Below are positions 1 through 6,647 of a stretch of DNA of 12,539 bases, in pieces. The position numbers and the translations under genes were made by a program. The DNA is taken from contig JAZLIT010000080.1 of assembly GCA_045617525.1 (NCBI GenBank), positions 1 to 12,539 on the forward strand, read 5' to 3'. Source of the DNA: JAZLIT01 sp045617525. Its GTDB lineage: Bacteria > Bacillota > Bacilli > Bacillales_A > Planococcaceae. Position 1 is the first letter of the stretch, and each line of letters opens with the position of its first letter. The notes under the pieces were generated by a model. The model had not been told where the DNA came from and ran no database searches. It saw only the letters and a list, made by a program, of their open reading frames with translations.

Positions 1-151
1 GATGGGAGCTACAAAACCTGAAGAGTCAGCACCAGGAACTATCCGTGGTGACTACGCAGTAACTTTATCTCACAACGTAATCCACGGTTCTGATTCATTA
101 GCTTCTGCTGAGCGTGAAATCGGTCTTTGGTTTGGACAAGATTTAGTATAA
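1..151 (+). CDS. ndk: Nucleoside diphosphate kinase, 3' end only
   Basis: This is the last 49 codons of nucleoside diphosphate kinase, which moves the gamma phosphate from ATP to other (d)NDPs through a phosphohistidine in the cytosol. The reading frame starts upstream of the window and ends at TAA 149-151. The visible part contains the active-site motif N-x-x-H-G-S-D; its His codon at 83-85 is the phosphorylated residue. The C-terminal stretch ERE-IGLWF is typical of the family. The full protein is usually about 148 residues, so roughly two thirds is missing. In B. subtilis ndk lies just upstream of cheR and the aro operon, which agrees with the genes that follow here. The call rests on the active-site motif and the gene order. 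Confidence 0.96.
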   Translation, partial: MGATKPEESAPGTIRGDYAVTLSHNVIHGSDSLASAEREIGLWFGQDLV

Positions 152-160
152 TTTTATACA

Positions 161-193
161 AAAAAGCAATCACTTAGGTGGTTGTTTTTTTTT
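161..193 (+). terminator. Rho-independent terminator after ndk
   Basis: Stem CAATCAC (167-173) pairs with GTGGTTG (178-184) through one G-T wobble, around the loop TTAG. It is extended by a flanking A-run/T-run, and nine T residues follow (185-193). It starts 10 nt after the ndk stop codon and separates ndk from the small genes that follow. Confidence 0.85.
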
Positions 194-236
194 GCCCTAA
201 AACAGAAAAGATAAACAATTCAGTTATCTTTTATCG

Positions 237-242
237 TATAAT
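237..242 (+). promoter_or_regulatory. Candidate -10 element for the small-gene pair
   Basis: A perfect TATAAT lies between the ndk terminator and the first small gene. Transcription would begin near 249, 20 nt before the ATG at 269. No good -35 hexamer is visible 16-18 nt upstream (AAACAA/AACAAT/ACAATT), so the promoter may be weak or activator dependent. The in-frame TTG at 242 lies within this element, which argues against using it as the start codon. Confidence 0.45.
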
Positions 243-268
243 TGGTACATGAGAAAGGGTGGAGTGAT

Positions 269-484
269 ATGTGGTTTATTATAGGATGTACAATAGTATG
301 TGTAACAGGTATCCTGACAGATATGATTTCTAAAAATAAAAAAATAGATTTAAAAAAATTGGAAAAAGAAATAGAATTAGAAAAAATTAGATTAAAGTCG
401 TACGAAATCGAAACGGAAAAAATTAGAATGGAGCTATCATATTCCAAGCAGCTTTTATTAGAATCGAAAGGAGAGGTAAAGTAA
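269..484 (+). CDS. Small membrane-anchored coiled-coil protein (copy 1)
   Basis: I do not recognise this 71-residue protein as a named family. Residues 2-18 (MWFIIGCTIVCVTGIL) form one hydrophobic membrane segment. A Lys-rich stretch follows, then a strongly charged helix from about residue 27 to the end, with E/K and I/L at spacings that suggest a coiled coil. ATG at 269 is chosen because GGGTGGAG (257-264) is a ribosome binding site at good spacing; the in-frame TTG at 242 falls inside the probable -10 box. The gene is followed 1 nt after its stop by a paralogue whose C-terminal helix matches at 26 of 35 residues. The two probably form an operon, perhaps a pair of interacting membrane subunits. 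PspB-like architecture (one membrane segment plus coiled coil) is comparable, but I see no evidence of homology. Confidence 0.7.
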   Translation: MWFIIGCTIVCVTGILTDMISKNKKIDLKKLEKEIELEKIRLKSYEIETEKIRMELSYSKQLLLESKGEVK

Positions 485-485
485 A

Positions 486-713
486 ATGGGCGGCTTTATT
501 GCAATTTTTTCAATATTTATAGCAGGATCGATTCCACTTACAGCAATTATAACGGCACATCAACGTTCAAAATTAAAACTGAAAATTAAAATGGCTGAAA
601 AAGAAATTGAATTAGAGAAAATTCGCCTAGTAGGCTATCAACAAGAAACAGAAAAAATGAAATTAGAGCTTGAACATTCGAAACAACTACTACTAGAATC
701 TAAAATTACATAA
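486..713 (+). CDS. Small membrane-anchored coiled-coil protein (copy 2)
   Basis: This 75-residue protein is a paralogue of the preceding gene. Residues about 3-23 (GGFIAIFSIFIAGSIPLTAI) are hydrophobic, followed by a basic patch (HQRSKLKLKIK) and a charged helix. The helix shares blocks KEIELEKIRL, ETEK and SKQLLLESK with copy 1. The N-terminal membrane segments of the two are not obviously similar, so the conserved unit is the cytoplasmic helix. The start ATG has a strong ribosome binding site, AAGGAGAGGT (468-477), embedded in the end of copy 1, so translation is likely coupled. Function is unknown. A positive-inside reading puts the N-terminus outside and the helix in the cytoplasm. Comparable genes between ndk and cheR are not known to me from B. 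subtilis. Confidence 0.75.
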   Translation: MGGFIAIFSIFIAGSIPLTAIITAHQRSKLKLKIKMAEKEIELEKIRLVGYQQETEKMKLELEHSKQLLLESKIT

Positions 714-718
714 TGGTA

Positions 719-751
719 AAAACTGAAAATTATTTCGTAATCTGGAGTTTT
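719..751 (+). terminator. Weak hairpin after the small-gene pair
   Basis: AAAACT (719-724) can pair with AGTTTT (746-751), with an inner ATTA/TAAT pairing around TTTCG and a 4x4 internal loop. The stem is short and AT-rich, and the only T-run is part of the stem. It may be a poor terminator or nothing; it overlaps the area where a cheR -35 would lie. Confidence 0.2.
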
Positions 752-755
752 CGGC

Positions 756-761
756 TATAAT
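756..761 (+). promoter_or_regulatory. Candidate cheR -10 element
   Basis: A perfect TATAAT lies within GCTATAATAGC, a small inverted repeat (754-764). The expected transcript start is near 768. The region at -35 (TTTCGT, 733-738) is a poor match. I also compared it with the sigma-D motility consensus (TAAA and GCCGATAT) and found no convincing match, so a sigma-A-type promoter is the better reading. Confidence 0.4.
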
Positions 762-776
762 AGCTATACGATGAAC

Positions 777-782
777 GAGGGG
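777..782 (+). promoter_or_regulatory. Ribosome binding site deciding the cheR start
   Basis: GAGGGG lies 12 nt before the GTG at 795. It is downstream of the ATG at 771, which itself has no Shine-Dalgarno sequence and would sit almost at the predicted transcript start. The spacing to GTG is longer than usual but supports GTG over ATG. Confidence 0.5.
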
Positions 783-794
783 AACGATGGTACT

Positions 795-1565
795 GTGTCA
801 GATTATGAACTATTTATTGAAGGTATTAAGCGAAAAACAGGAATTGATTTAGCACTTTATAAAGAAGCCCAAATGAAAAGACGATTAACATCACTTTATG
901 AAAAAAAAGGCTATAAAAATTTTGTGGATTTCTTGTCAGCATTAGAAAAAGATCGTGATTTAATGAATGAATTTCTAGATCGAATGACCATAAATGTTTC
1001 AGAGTTTTATCGGAATGGCAAGCGATGGGATGTATTACAGAATAAAATTTTCCCTAAACTATTGCAAACGAATAAGCGTCCCAAAATTTGGAGTGCAGCC
1101 TGTTCGACAGGGGAAGAGCCTTATAGCATAGCGATGGTGTTATCAAGTCATTTGCCTATGAGTCAAATTGGTGTATTAGCAACAGACCTTGATGAAAATG
1201 TGATTCAAAAGGCAAAGCTGGGTCTTTATCCTGAACGTTCTTTAGCAGAGGTGCCAAAAGAGATACAGGCAAAATATTTTGAACGTGAAGGTCAATTTTA
1301 TAAGGTGAAGGAAGAAGTTAAGCGTACAGCAACCTTTAAAAAGCATAATCTATTAAAAGATAACTATGAGTCAAATTTTGATTTGATTGTATGTCGTAAT
1401 GTGATGATCTATTTCACAGAAGAGGCAAAGGATCAAATTTATATGAATTTTAGTAAATCATTACGCTCAGGTGGTATTTTATTTGTGGGATCGACGGAGC
1501 AAATATTCAACCCAGCACGATATGATTTTGAAGTAGAGGATACATTCTTCTACCGAAAGAAATAA
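795..1565 (+). CDS. cheR: Chemotaxis protein methyltransferase CheR
   Basis: CheR uses S-adenosylmethionine to methylate glutamates in the cytoplasmic domains of chemoreceptors, countered by CheB, to give adaptation. The N-terminal helical domain spans about residues 1-70 and contains YKEAQMKRRLTSLYEKKGY. The SAM-binding domain follows, with SAACSTGEEPYS at 100-111, the acidic ATDLDE around 129-134, CRNVMIYF at 200-207 and GSTEQIFNP near 232-240. Starting at GTG 795 gives 256 residues and lines up end to end with B. subtilis CheR as I recall it; an in-frame ATG at 771 would add eight residues with no ribosome binding site. The gene stands alone, away from any che/fla cluster, as in B. subtilis, and has its own terminator. 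The cell is therefore probably motile. Confidence 0.96.
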   Translation: MSDYELFIEGIKRKTGIDLALYKEAQMKRRLTSLYEKKGYKNFVDFLSALEKDRDLMNEFLDRMTINVSEFYRNGKRWDVLQNKIFPKLLQTNKRPKIWSAACSTGEEPYSIAMVLSSHLPMSQIGVLATDLDENVIQKAKLGLYPERSLAEVPKEIQAKYFEREGQFYKVKEEVKRTATFKKHNLLKDNYESNFDLIVCRNVMIYFTEEAKDQIYMNFSKSLRSGGILFVGSTEQIFNPARYDFEVEDTFFYRKK

Positions 1566-1612
1566 TTTTCATCTAAAGATTTGTCGGTTAGGTCTGAAAT
1601 TTACCAAAGCAT

Positions 1613-1652
1613 GGCGCTTTTCGCACATCTTGCGAAAAGCGCCTTTCATTTT
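1613..1652 (+). terminator. Strong Rho-independent terminator after cheR
   Basis: A perfect 13-bp stem, GGCGCTTTTCGCA (1613-1625) with TGCGAAAAGCGCC (1631-1643), encloses the loop CATCT. TTTCATTTT follows. It lies 47 nt after the cheR stop and separates cheR from the aromatic operon. Confidence 0.9.
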
Positions 1653-1665
1653 AAAGTAGTAAGCG

Positions 1666-1671
1666 TATAAT
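1666..1671 (+). promoter_or_regulatory. Candidate aro operon -10 element
   Basis: A perfect TATAAT (in GCGTATAATAG) lies just after the cheR terminator. The -35 region 17 nt upstream is a weak CTTTCA (1643-1648) that overlaps the terminator arm. Start of transcription would be near 1678, giving a leader of about 115 nt. A second possible -10, TATAGT at 1744-1749, also lacks a good -35. Confidence 0.45.
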
Positions 1672-1687
1672 AGAATCATTCAGAAAA

Positions 1688-1737
1688 TTCGAAAACAGAG
1701 AGTAGATTGTCTAAACGGTACTGTCTTCTATTTCGAA
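1688..1737 (+). other. Possible structured leader before the aro operon
   Basis: TTCGAAA (1688-1694) can pair with TTTCGAA (1731-1737). Inside that, AGAGAGTA (1697-1704) pairs with TACTGTCT (1719-1726) at 7 of 8 positions. The two arms enclose GATTGTCTAAACGG. The structure would lie in the 5' leader if TATAAT 1666-1671 is used. It has no U-run, so it is not a terminator by itself, and it matches no riboswitch or T-box that I recognise. Confidence 0.3.
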
Positions 1738-1792
1738 ATATGTTATAGTAAAAAATAAATACTTTAGCGAGTTGAAGGGAGAAAGTGTTTTT

Positions 1793-2974
1793 ATGCGATA
1801 TTTAACAGCAGGTGAGTCACACGGACCACAACTAACAACAATTATTGAAGGGTTGCCGGCATTAATGCCGATAACACCAGCAATTATTAATAAAGATTTA
1901 AAGAGACGTCAAGGAGGCCATGGTAGAGGACGACGTATGCAAATTGAAACAGATACAGTGGAAATTGTTGCGGGTGTACGCCACGGTAAGACATTAGGAT
2001 CTCCGGTAGCACTAGTGGTGACGAATGACGATTGGAAGCATTGGACAGCTATTATGGGGGCGGAAGAGCTACCTGAAGATATTGACCCAGCGGAAGTGAA
2101 ACGTCAAATTTCACGCCCACGTCCAGGTCATGCTGATTTAGTGGGAGGCATGAAGTATGGTCATCGGGATCTACGTAATGTTTTAGAGCGCTCTAGTGCA
2201 CGTGAAACTACTGTGCGCGTTGCTGCTGGTTCTGTAGCTAAGGCGCTACTTGCTGAGCTTGGTATTTCGGTTGTTGCCCATGTAACGGAGATTGCAGGGA
2301 TCAAGGCAAATACGGATACATATGAAGGTAAAACGACCGAAGAGATTCGTGCTATTGTCGAAGAGGATGCATGCTACTGTGCAGATCCAGATGCTTCAGC
2401 AAAAATGGTCGAGATGATGGACGAAACGAAAAAAGCCGGTGATTCAATCGGTGGCGTTGTCGAAGTTATTGTAGAAGGCTTACCAGCAGGGATTGGCTCA
2501 TATGTACATTACGATCGTAAGTTAGACGGTAAATTAGCAGCAGCTATGCTATCAATTAATGCATTTAAAGGCGTTGAATTTGGTATTGGCTTTGAAATGG
2601 CTCGCCGCAAAGGCTCAGAAGTACATGATGAAATCTTATGGGATGAAGAACATGGCTACACACGCGCGACAAATCGCTTAGGTGGTTTAGAAGGCGGTAT
2701 GACAACAGGTATGCCATTAGTGGTGCGCGGGGTTATGAAGCCAATTCCAACGCTTTATAAACCATTACAAAGTGTAGATATCGAGACGAAGGAACCATTC
2801 AAAGCGAGTGTGGAACGTTCAGATAGCTGTGCAGTTCCAGCAGCATCGATTGTAGCGGAGCATGTTATTGCTTGGGAAATAGCGAATGCAATTGTCGAAC
2901 AATTCCATAGTGATCAGCTACCTCAGTTAAAAGCGCAAATTGATGCGATGCGTCAACAGTCGAAGGAGTTTTAA
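1793..2974 (+). CDS. aroC: Chorismate synthase (called aroF in B. subtilis)
   Basis: This enzyme converts 5-enolpyruvylshikimate 3-phosphate to chorismate, the branch point for Phe, Tyr, Trp, folate and menaquinone, and needs reduced FMN. The protein has 393 residues, near the usual 390. Family signatures are visible: GESHG at 7-11, RRQGGHGRGRRM at about 38-49, ISRPRPGHADL, LERSSARETTVRVAAG, NRLGGLEGGMTTGMP and RSDSCAVPAA. ATG 1793 is preceded by AAGGGAG (1775-1781); an in-frame TTG at 1772 would add seven residues and lies just upstream of that ribosome binding site, so it is rejected. It is the first gene of the aro operon, with only 2 nt to aroB. It has no visible flavin reductase domain, so reduced flavin must come from elsewhere. 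Confidence 0.97.
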   Translation: MRYLTAGESHGPQLTTIIEGLPALMPITPAIINKDLKRRQGGHGRGRRMQIETDTVEIVAGVRHGKTLGSPVALVVTNDDWKHWTAIMGAEELPEDIDPAEVKRQISRPRPGHADLVGGMKYGHRDLRNVLERSSARETTVRVAAGSVAKALLAELGISVVAHVTEIAGIKANTDTYEGKTTEEIRAIVEEDACYCADPDASAKMVEMMDETKKAGDSIGGVVEVIVEGLPAGIGSYVHYDRKLDGKLAAAMLSINAFKGVEFGIGFEMARRKGSEVHDEILWDEEHGYTRATNRLGGLEGGMTTGMPLVVRGVMKPIPTLYKPLQSVDIETKEPFKASVERSDSCAVPAASIVAEHVIAWEIANAIVEQFHSDQLPQLKAQIDAMRQQSKEF

Positions 2975-2976
2975 TT

Positions 2977-4065
2977 ATGAACATACCAGTCCGAGCTGCT
3001 TCTCATTCGTACGAGGTGACGATTGGAAAGCAAATTTTAGCGGATGCTTTTAAGCAATACAGTAGGCTCTTTGAAAAAGCAGATAAAGTCATCGTATTAA
3101 CGGATGAAAATGTTTGGCGCACGAATGAACTTTATTTTACACAATCGATGCAACATCCATTTCATGTTTTTGTGATGCCAGCGGGAGAAGCATGTAAAAC
3201 GTTCGAAAACTTCGAGCATGCACATACATTCCTACTTCAAAAGGAATGTACCCGTAAATCAATTGTCATCGCTTTTGGAGGCGGTGCAGTAGGTGACTTA
3301 ACAGGTTTTGTTGCGGCAACGTATATGCGTGGTATTCCGTTTATTCAAGTGCCTACAACGATTTTAGCGCATGACTCTGCAGTGGGTGGGAAAACAGCAA
3401 TCAATCATAAGTTAGGTAAAAATATGATCGGTGCTTTTTATCAGCCAGAAGCAGTGCTATTTGATACGGCGTTTTTAGCAACTTTACCCGAAAAAGAAGT
3501 GCGCTCAGGCATGACTGAGGTAATTAAACATGCCATGATTTCCGATGAGAAATGGCTTGCTAAATTAATGCTACAATCAGTTACACAGCTTGATGAACAT
3601 ACACTTGCAGATTACTTAGCAAAGGGAATCCAAGTGAAAGCAACGATTGTCGAGCAGGATGAGACGGAACAATCTGTACGCAAATATTTAAATCTAGGCC
3701 ATACTTATGGGCATGCAATTGAAGCAGTAGCTGGCTATGGCAAGGTAACGCATGGTGAAGCCGTCATGATTGGACTTGTTTATACGCTGTTATTAAGTGA
3801 GACTTACGGAGCAATCACACCAGACTTCACGAAAAAGTTTGCGCAATTTGCAGTAGCGAATGGCTATCCACTAGAAGCGGTGCATGCATATACATTTGCA
3901 GAGCTTAGCGGCTATATGATGAAGGATAAAAAAGCGGATTATGGTGAGTTACATTTTGTGCTCTTACAGAAAATTGGTGAGCCATTTATGCAGAAGGTGG
4001 ACATTGCTGAGTGTGAGGCAGTAGATGTACGTTTACGACAATTACTAACGGAGGTGCAACGATGA
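2977..4065 (+). CDS. aroB: 3-Dehydroquinate synthase
   Basis: AroB carries out the second step of the shikimate pathway, turning DAHP into 3-dehydroquinate with NAD+ and a divalent metal. The 362-residue protein has the NAD-binding glycine motif FGGGAVGDLTG at 100-110 and VPTTILAHDSAVGGKTAIN at about 125-143. The expected metal ligands are E181 (MTEVIKHA), H242 (NLGHTYGHAIE) and H259 (HGEAV). A strong AAGGAG (2963-2968) at the end of the chorismate synthase gene sets the ATG. The stop codon overlaps the aroH start by 4 nt (ATGA), so the two are probably translationally coupled. Length and motifs are ordinary for the family, and nothing appears missing. Confidence 0.97.
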   Translation: MNIPVRAASHSYEVTIGKQILADAFKQYSRLFEKADKVIVLTDENVWRTNELYFTQSMQHPFHVFVMPAGEACKTFENFEHAHTFLLQKECTRKSIVIAFGGGAVGDLTGFVAATYMRGIPFIQVPTTILAHDSAVGGKTAINHKLGKNMIGAFYQPEAVLFDTAFLATLPEKEVRSGMTEVIKHAMISDEKWLAKLMLQSVTQLDEHTLADYLAKGIQVKATIVEQDETEQSVRKYLNLGHTYGHAIEAVAGYGKVTHGEAVMIGLVYTLLLSETYGAITPDFTKKFAQFAVANGYPLEAVHAYTFAELSGYMMKDKKADYGELHFVLLQKIGEPFMQKVDIAECEAVDVRLRQLLTEVQR

Positions 4066-4424
4066 TTCGTGGCGTACGTGGGGCAACAACAATTGAATCG
4101 GATCAGCCGCAGCTTGTTTGGGATGAAACAGAGCTGCTTGTGCGTAAAATTGCCGAGCAAAATAACATACAGCCTGAAGATATTATTTCCGTAACTCTTT
4201 CGACGACACCAGATATTACATCTGCGTTTCCGGCGAAGGCAGTTCGTTCGATAGAAGGTTGGCAATATGTGCCGACAATGTGTATGCATGAAATGAATGT
4301 GCCTGGCGCGCTGCCACTATGTATTCGTGTGCTAATGCATATTAATACTGAGGCTGCACAAAAAGATATTCAACATGTTTATTTAAATAACGCCGTTCAA
4401 TTAAGACCGGATCTTGTAAAGTAA
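4062..4424 (+). CDS. aroH: Chorismate mutase, AroH class
   Basis: AroH rearranges chorismate to prephenate for Phe and Tyr synthesis. It is the trimeric pseudo-alpha/beta-barrel type found in B. subtilis, not the helical AroQ type. The residues known for the B. subtilis active site can be placed with a one-residue offset: R6, F56, R62, C74, E77, R89 and Y107. The protein has 120 residues, slightly shorter at the C-terminus than the 127-residue B. subtilis enzyme, ending just after LRPDL. GGAGG at 4050-4054 lies 7 nt before the ATG. In B. subtilis the six trp genes follow aroH; here hisC follows after a 10-16 nt gap. Confidence 0.96.
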   Translation: MIRGVRGATTIESDQPQLVWDETELLVRKIAEQNNIQPEDIISVTLSTTPDITSAFPAKAVRSIEGWQYVPTMCMHEMNVPGALPLCIRVLMHINTEAAQKDIQHVYLNNAVQLRPDLVK

Positions 4425-4425
4425 G

Positions 4426-4430
4426 AGGAG
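4426..4430 (+). promoter_or_regulatory. Ribosome binding site deciding the hisC start
   Basis: AGGAG lies 4 nt before the ATG at 4435 and 10 nt before the in-frame ATG at 4441. The first spacing is too short for efficient initiation, so 4441 is preferred, though both may be used. Confidence 0.5.
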
Positions 4431-4440
4431 TGGAATGAGA

Positions 4441-5541
4441 ATGAAGTGGAAGCAACAAATTCTTGGTATGAAGGCATACCAACCAGGTAAACCGATGGAT
4501 GAAGTAAAGCGTATGTATGGATTAGAAGAGGTTGTGAAGCTTGCCTCAAACGAAAATCCATTTGGTAGCTCACCAAAAGTAGCGGAATTTTTAAAAGAAT
4601 ACGCTGAAAACCATGCACTTTATCCAGATGGCTATGCACAAAATTTACGTACAGCAGTTGCTGAACACTTAAATGTACAAGAAACAGAATTAATTTTCGG
4701 CAATGGGTCGGATGATTTGATCGCGATTATTACGCGTGCATTATTATACCCAGGTGTGAATACAGTTATGGCAGATCCATCATTCTCTCAGTATTGGCAT
4801 AATGCTGAGATTGAAGGGGCAGAGGTGCGTAAAGTGCCATGTATCGATGGCTTCCATGATTTAGATGCAATGCTTGCTGCAATTGATGATTTTACTTCAG
4901 TTGTATGGATTTGTAGCCCAAATAATCCAACAGGTACACTTATTCCTGCTGATCAACTGAAAGCATTTTTAGCGAAAGTACCTGCACACGTACTTGTTGT
5001 ACTTGATGAAGCGTATATTGAATACGTTACAGATCCAACACATGAACATACATTGCCATATTACCGCGAGTATTCAAATGTAATTCTATTACGTACATTC
5101 TCTAAAGCATATGGACTTGCTTCATTCCGAGTAGGTTACGGTATTGGACAAGCAGATTTAATTGCGAAGCTTGACCCAGTGCGTGCGCCTTTTAATAATA
5201 CAATTCTAAGCCAAGCAGTCGCAGCTGTGGCAATTAATGATCAACAATTTATTGAGGATTGTCGCCAAGCGAATGAAATAGGTAAGGCGCAATATGTTGC
5301 ATTTTGTGAAAAACACAAATTAAATTATTACCCATCCCAAACAAACTTTATTTTATTTGAAGTGAAGGCAGATAGTCAGCTTGTTTTTGAAGAAATGATG
5401 AAGCGTGGTTTTATTACGCGAAGTGGTTCAGCACTTGGCGCACCAGGTTATCTACGTGTAACGATTGGCACAGAAGCGCAAAATGCGAAGTTTTTAGCAT
5501 TGCTTGAAGAAGTGCTAATTGAACAGGGCGTATTTGCTTGA
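4441..5541 (+). CDS. hisC: Histidinol-phosphate / aromatic aminotransferase
   Basis: This is a PLP-dependent class I/II aminotransferase. In B. subtilis HisC serves both histidine synthesis (imidazole-acetol phosphate) and the transamination of phenylpyruvate and 4-hydroxyphenylpyruvate, which explains its place in an aro operon. Motifs from ATG 4441: ASNENPFG (35-42), YPDGY (61-65), FGNGSDD (86-92), CSPNNPTG (158-165), VLDEAYIEY and the PLP lysine K222 in RTFSKAYGLASFRVGYG. Length is 366 residues (368 if ATG 4435 is used), usual for HisC. The stop codon overlaps the tyrA TTG start by 4 nt. Dual specificity is inferred from context and from the B. subtilis enzyme; sequence alone does not prove it. 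Confidence 0.95.
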   Translation: MKWKQQILGMKAYQPGKPMDEVKRMYGLEEVVKLASNENPFGSSPKVAEFLKEYAENHALYPDGYAQNLRTAVAEHLNVQETELIFGNGSDDLIAIITRALLYPGVNTVMADPSFSQYWHNAEIEGAEVRKVPCIDGFHDLDAMLAAIDDFTSVVWICSPNNPTGTLIPADQLKAFLAKVPAHVLVVLDEAYIEYVTDPTHEHTLPYYREYSNVILLRTFSKAYGLASFRVGYGIGQADLIAKLDPVRAPFNNTILSQAVAAVAINDQQFIEDCRQANEIGKAQYVAFCEKHKLNYYPSQTNFILFEVKADSQLVFEEMMKRGFITRSGSALGAPGYLRVTIGTEAQNAKFLALLEEVLIEQGVFA

Positions 5542-6635
5542 TTAAAAATGTACTTGTAATCGGACTCGGCCTAATTGGCGGGTCCATTGCTTTATCACTT
5601 CAAAAAGCACCTTCACTTAAAGTTTATGGGTATGATGCAAATGAAAAAACAAGAGAATTAGCGAGCACTTTACAAATTGTGCATCACGTTGTAGAAAATC
5701 CACTAGATGGTATAGAGGATATGGATTTTGTGCTTTTCGGCACGCCTGTGAATGCAACAATTGACTGGATGGAGCAGGTGAAAACTTGGCCATTAAAGCA
5801 ATCTGTGATCATTTCGGATACAGGTAGCACGAAAGGTTTGATCATGAAAAAGGCGCTTGAATTAGAACAGCTAGGCATCACATTTATTGGAGGCCACCCG
5901 ATGGCGGGTTCTCATAAAAGTGGGGTAACAGCAGCAAAGCCACATCTTTTTGAAAATGCATATTATATGCTAACGCCAAATGAGCGAGAATCAGAAGAAA
6001 ACGTAAAAGCCTTAGAATGTATTTTGAAGTTCACTTTGGGCAAGATTGTGCTTGTAGATGCCGTAGAACATGACCACATGACGGCGGTAGTTAGCCATTT
6101 CCCACATATTGTGGCAGCTTCACTTGTACATCAGCTAAAGGCAGAGCGGGCGGTACTTCCAATGACATCGATGCTCGCGGCAGGAGGTTTCCGTGATATT
6201 ACACGTATTGCTTCCTCTAATCCGCAGTTATGGCGCGATATTACACTTCAAAATCGTGCAGAGCTCGCACAGCAACTTGAAAAATGGACAGATGAGATGC
6301 AACGTGTAGGAAACTTACTAAAACACGGCGAGGCTGTGGAAATCGAGCAGTACTTTGACGTTGCGAAGCGTGTGCGTGATGAGCTACCAAGTTCAGCTGG
6401 TGCTCTTTATACGCCATTTGATCTGTATGTCGATATTCCCGATTACGCAGGGGTTTTATCTGAGGTAACGAGTTATTTGGCAGAAGACAATATTAGTATC
6501 ACGAATTTACGTATTGTTGAAGCGCGAGAAGATGTCTTCGGTATTCTTGTGATTAGCTTGCAAACGAATGAAGACCGAGAACGTGCGGCGAAATGCATTG
6601 CACATAAGGCGAAATTTGAAACGTATATATCTTAA
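5538..6635 (+). CDS. tyrA: Prephenate dehydrogenase with C-terminal ACT domain
   Basis: TyrA oxidatively decarboxylates prephenate to 4-hydroxyphenylpyruvate with NAD+, giving the tyrosine precursor. The 365-residue protein opens with the dinucleotide-binding GLGLIGGS (9-16), followed by SDTGSTKG (93-100), GGHPMAGSHKSG (118-129), SHFPHIVAASLVH and GGFRDITRIASS. A C-terminal ACT domain starts near residue 295 (DLYVDIPDYAGVLSEVT), the usual place for tyrosine feedback control. The start is TTG, overlapping the hisC stop (TTGA). There is no nearby in-frame ATG, and the protein begins directly at the Rossmann strand. The ribosome binding site is weak (CAGGG, 5524-5528), so translation probably depends on ribosomes finishing hisC. 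Confidence 0.96.
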   Translation: MIKNVLVIGLGLIGGSIALSLQKAPSLKVYGYDANEKTRELASTLQIVHHVVENPLDGIEDMDFVLFGTPVNATIDWMEQVKTWPLKQSVIISDTGSTKGLIMKKALELEQLGITFIGGHPMAGSHKSGVTAAKPHLFENAYYMLTPNERESEENVKALECILKFTLGKIVLVDAVEHDHMTAVVSHFPHIVAASLVHQLKAERAVLPMTSMLAAGGFRDITRIASSNPQLWRDITLQNRAELAQQLEKWTDEMQRVGNLLKHGEAVEIEQYFDVAKRVRDELPSSAGALYTPFDLYVDIPDYAGVLSEVTSYLAEDNISITNLRIVEAREDVFGILVISLQTNEDRERAAKCIAHKAKFETYIS

Positions 6636-6647
6636 GGGGTGGATGAA

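Noticed and set aside
1708..1749. Possible 13-codon leader peptide (TTG start, with one Tyr and one Phe codon) ahead of the aro operon
   Set aside because: It has no proper ribosome binding site, a rare start codon, no run of aromatic codons and no downstream terminator/antiterminator pair.
1697..1790. GAG/TAG triplets in the aro leader as a TRAP binding site
   Set aside because: Only a few triplets occur and their spacing is irregular; TRAP targets have about 9-11 repeats spaced by 2-3 nt.
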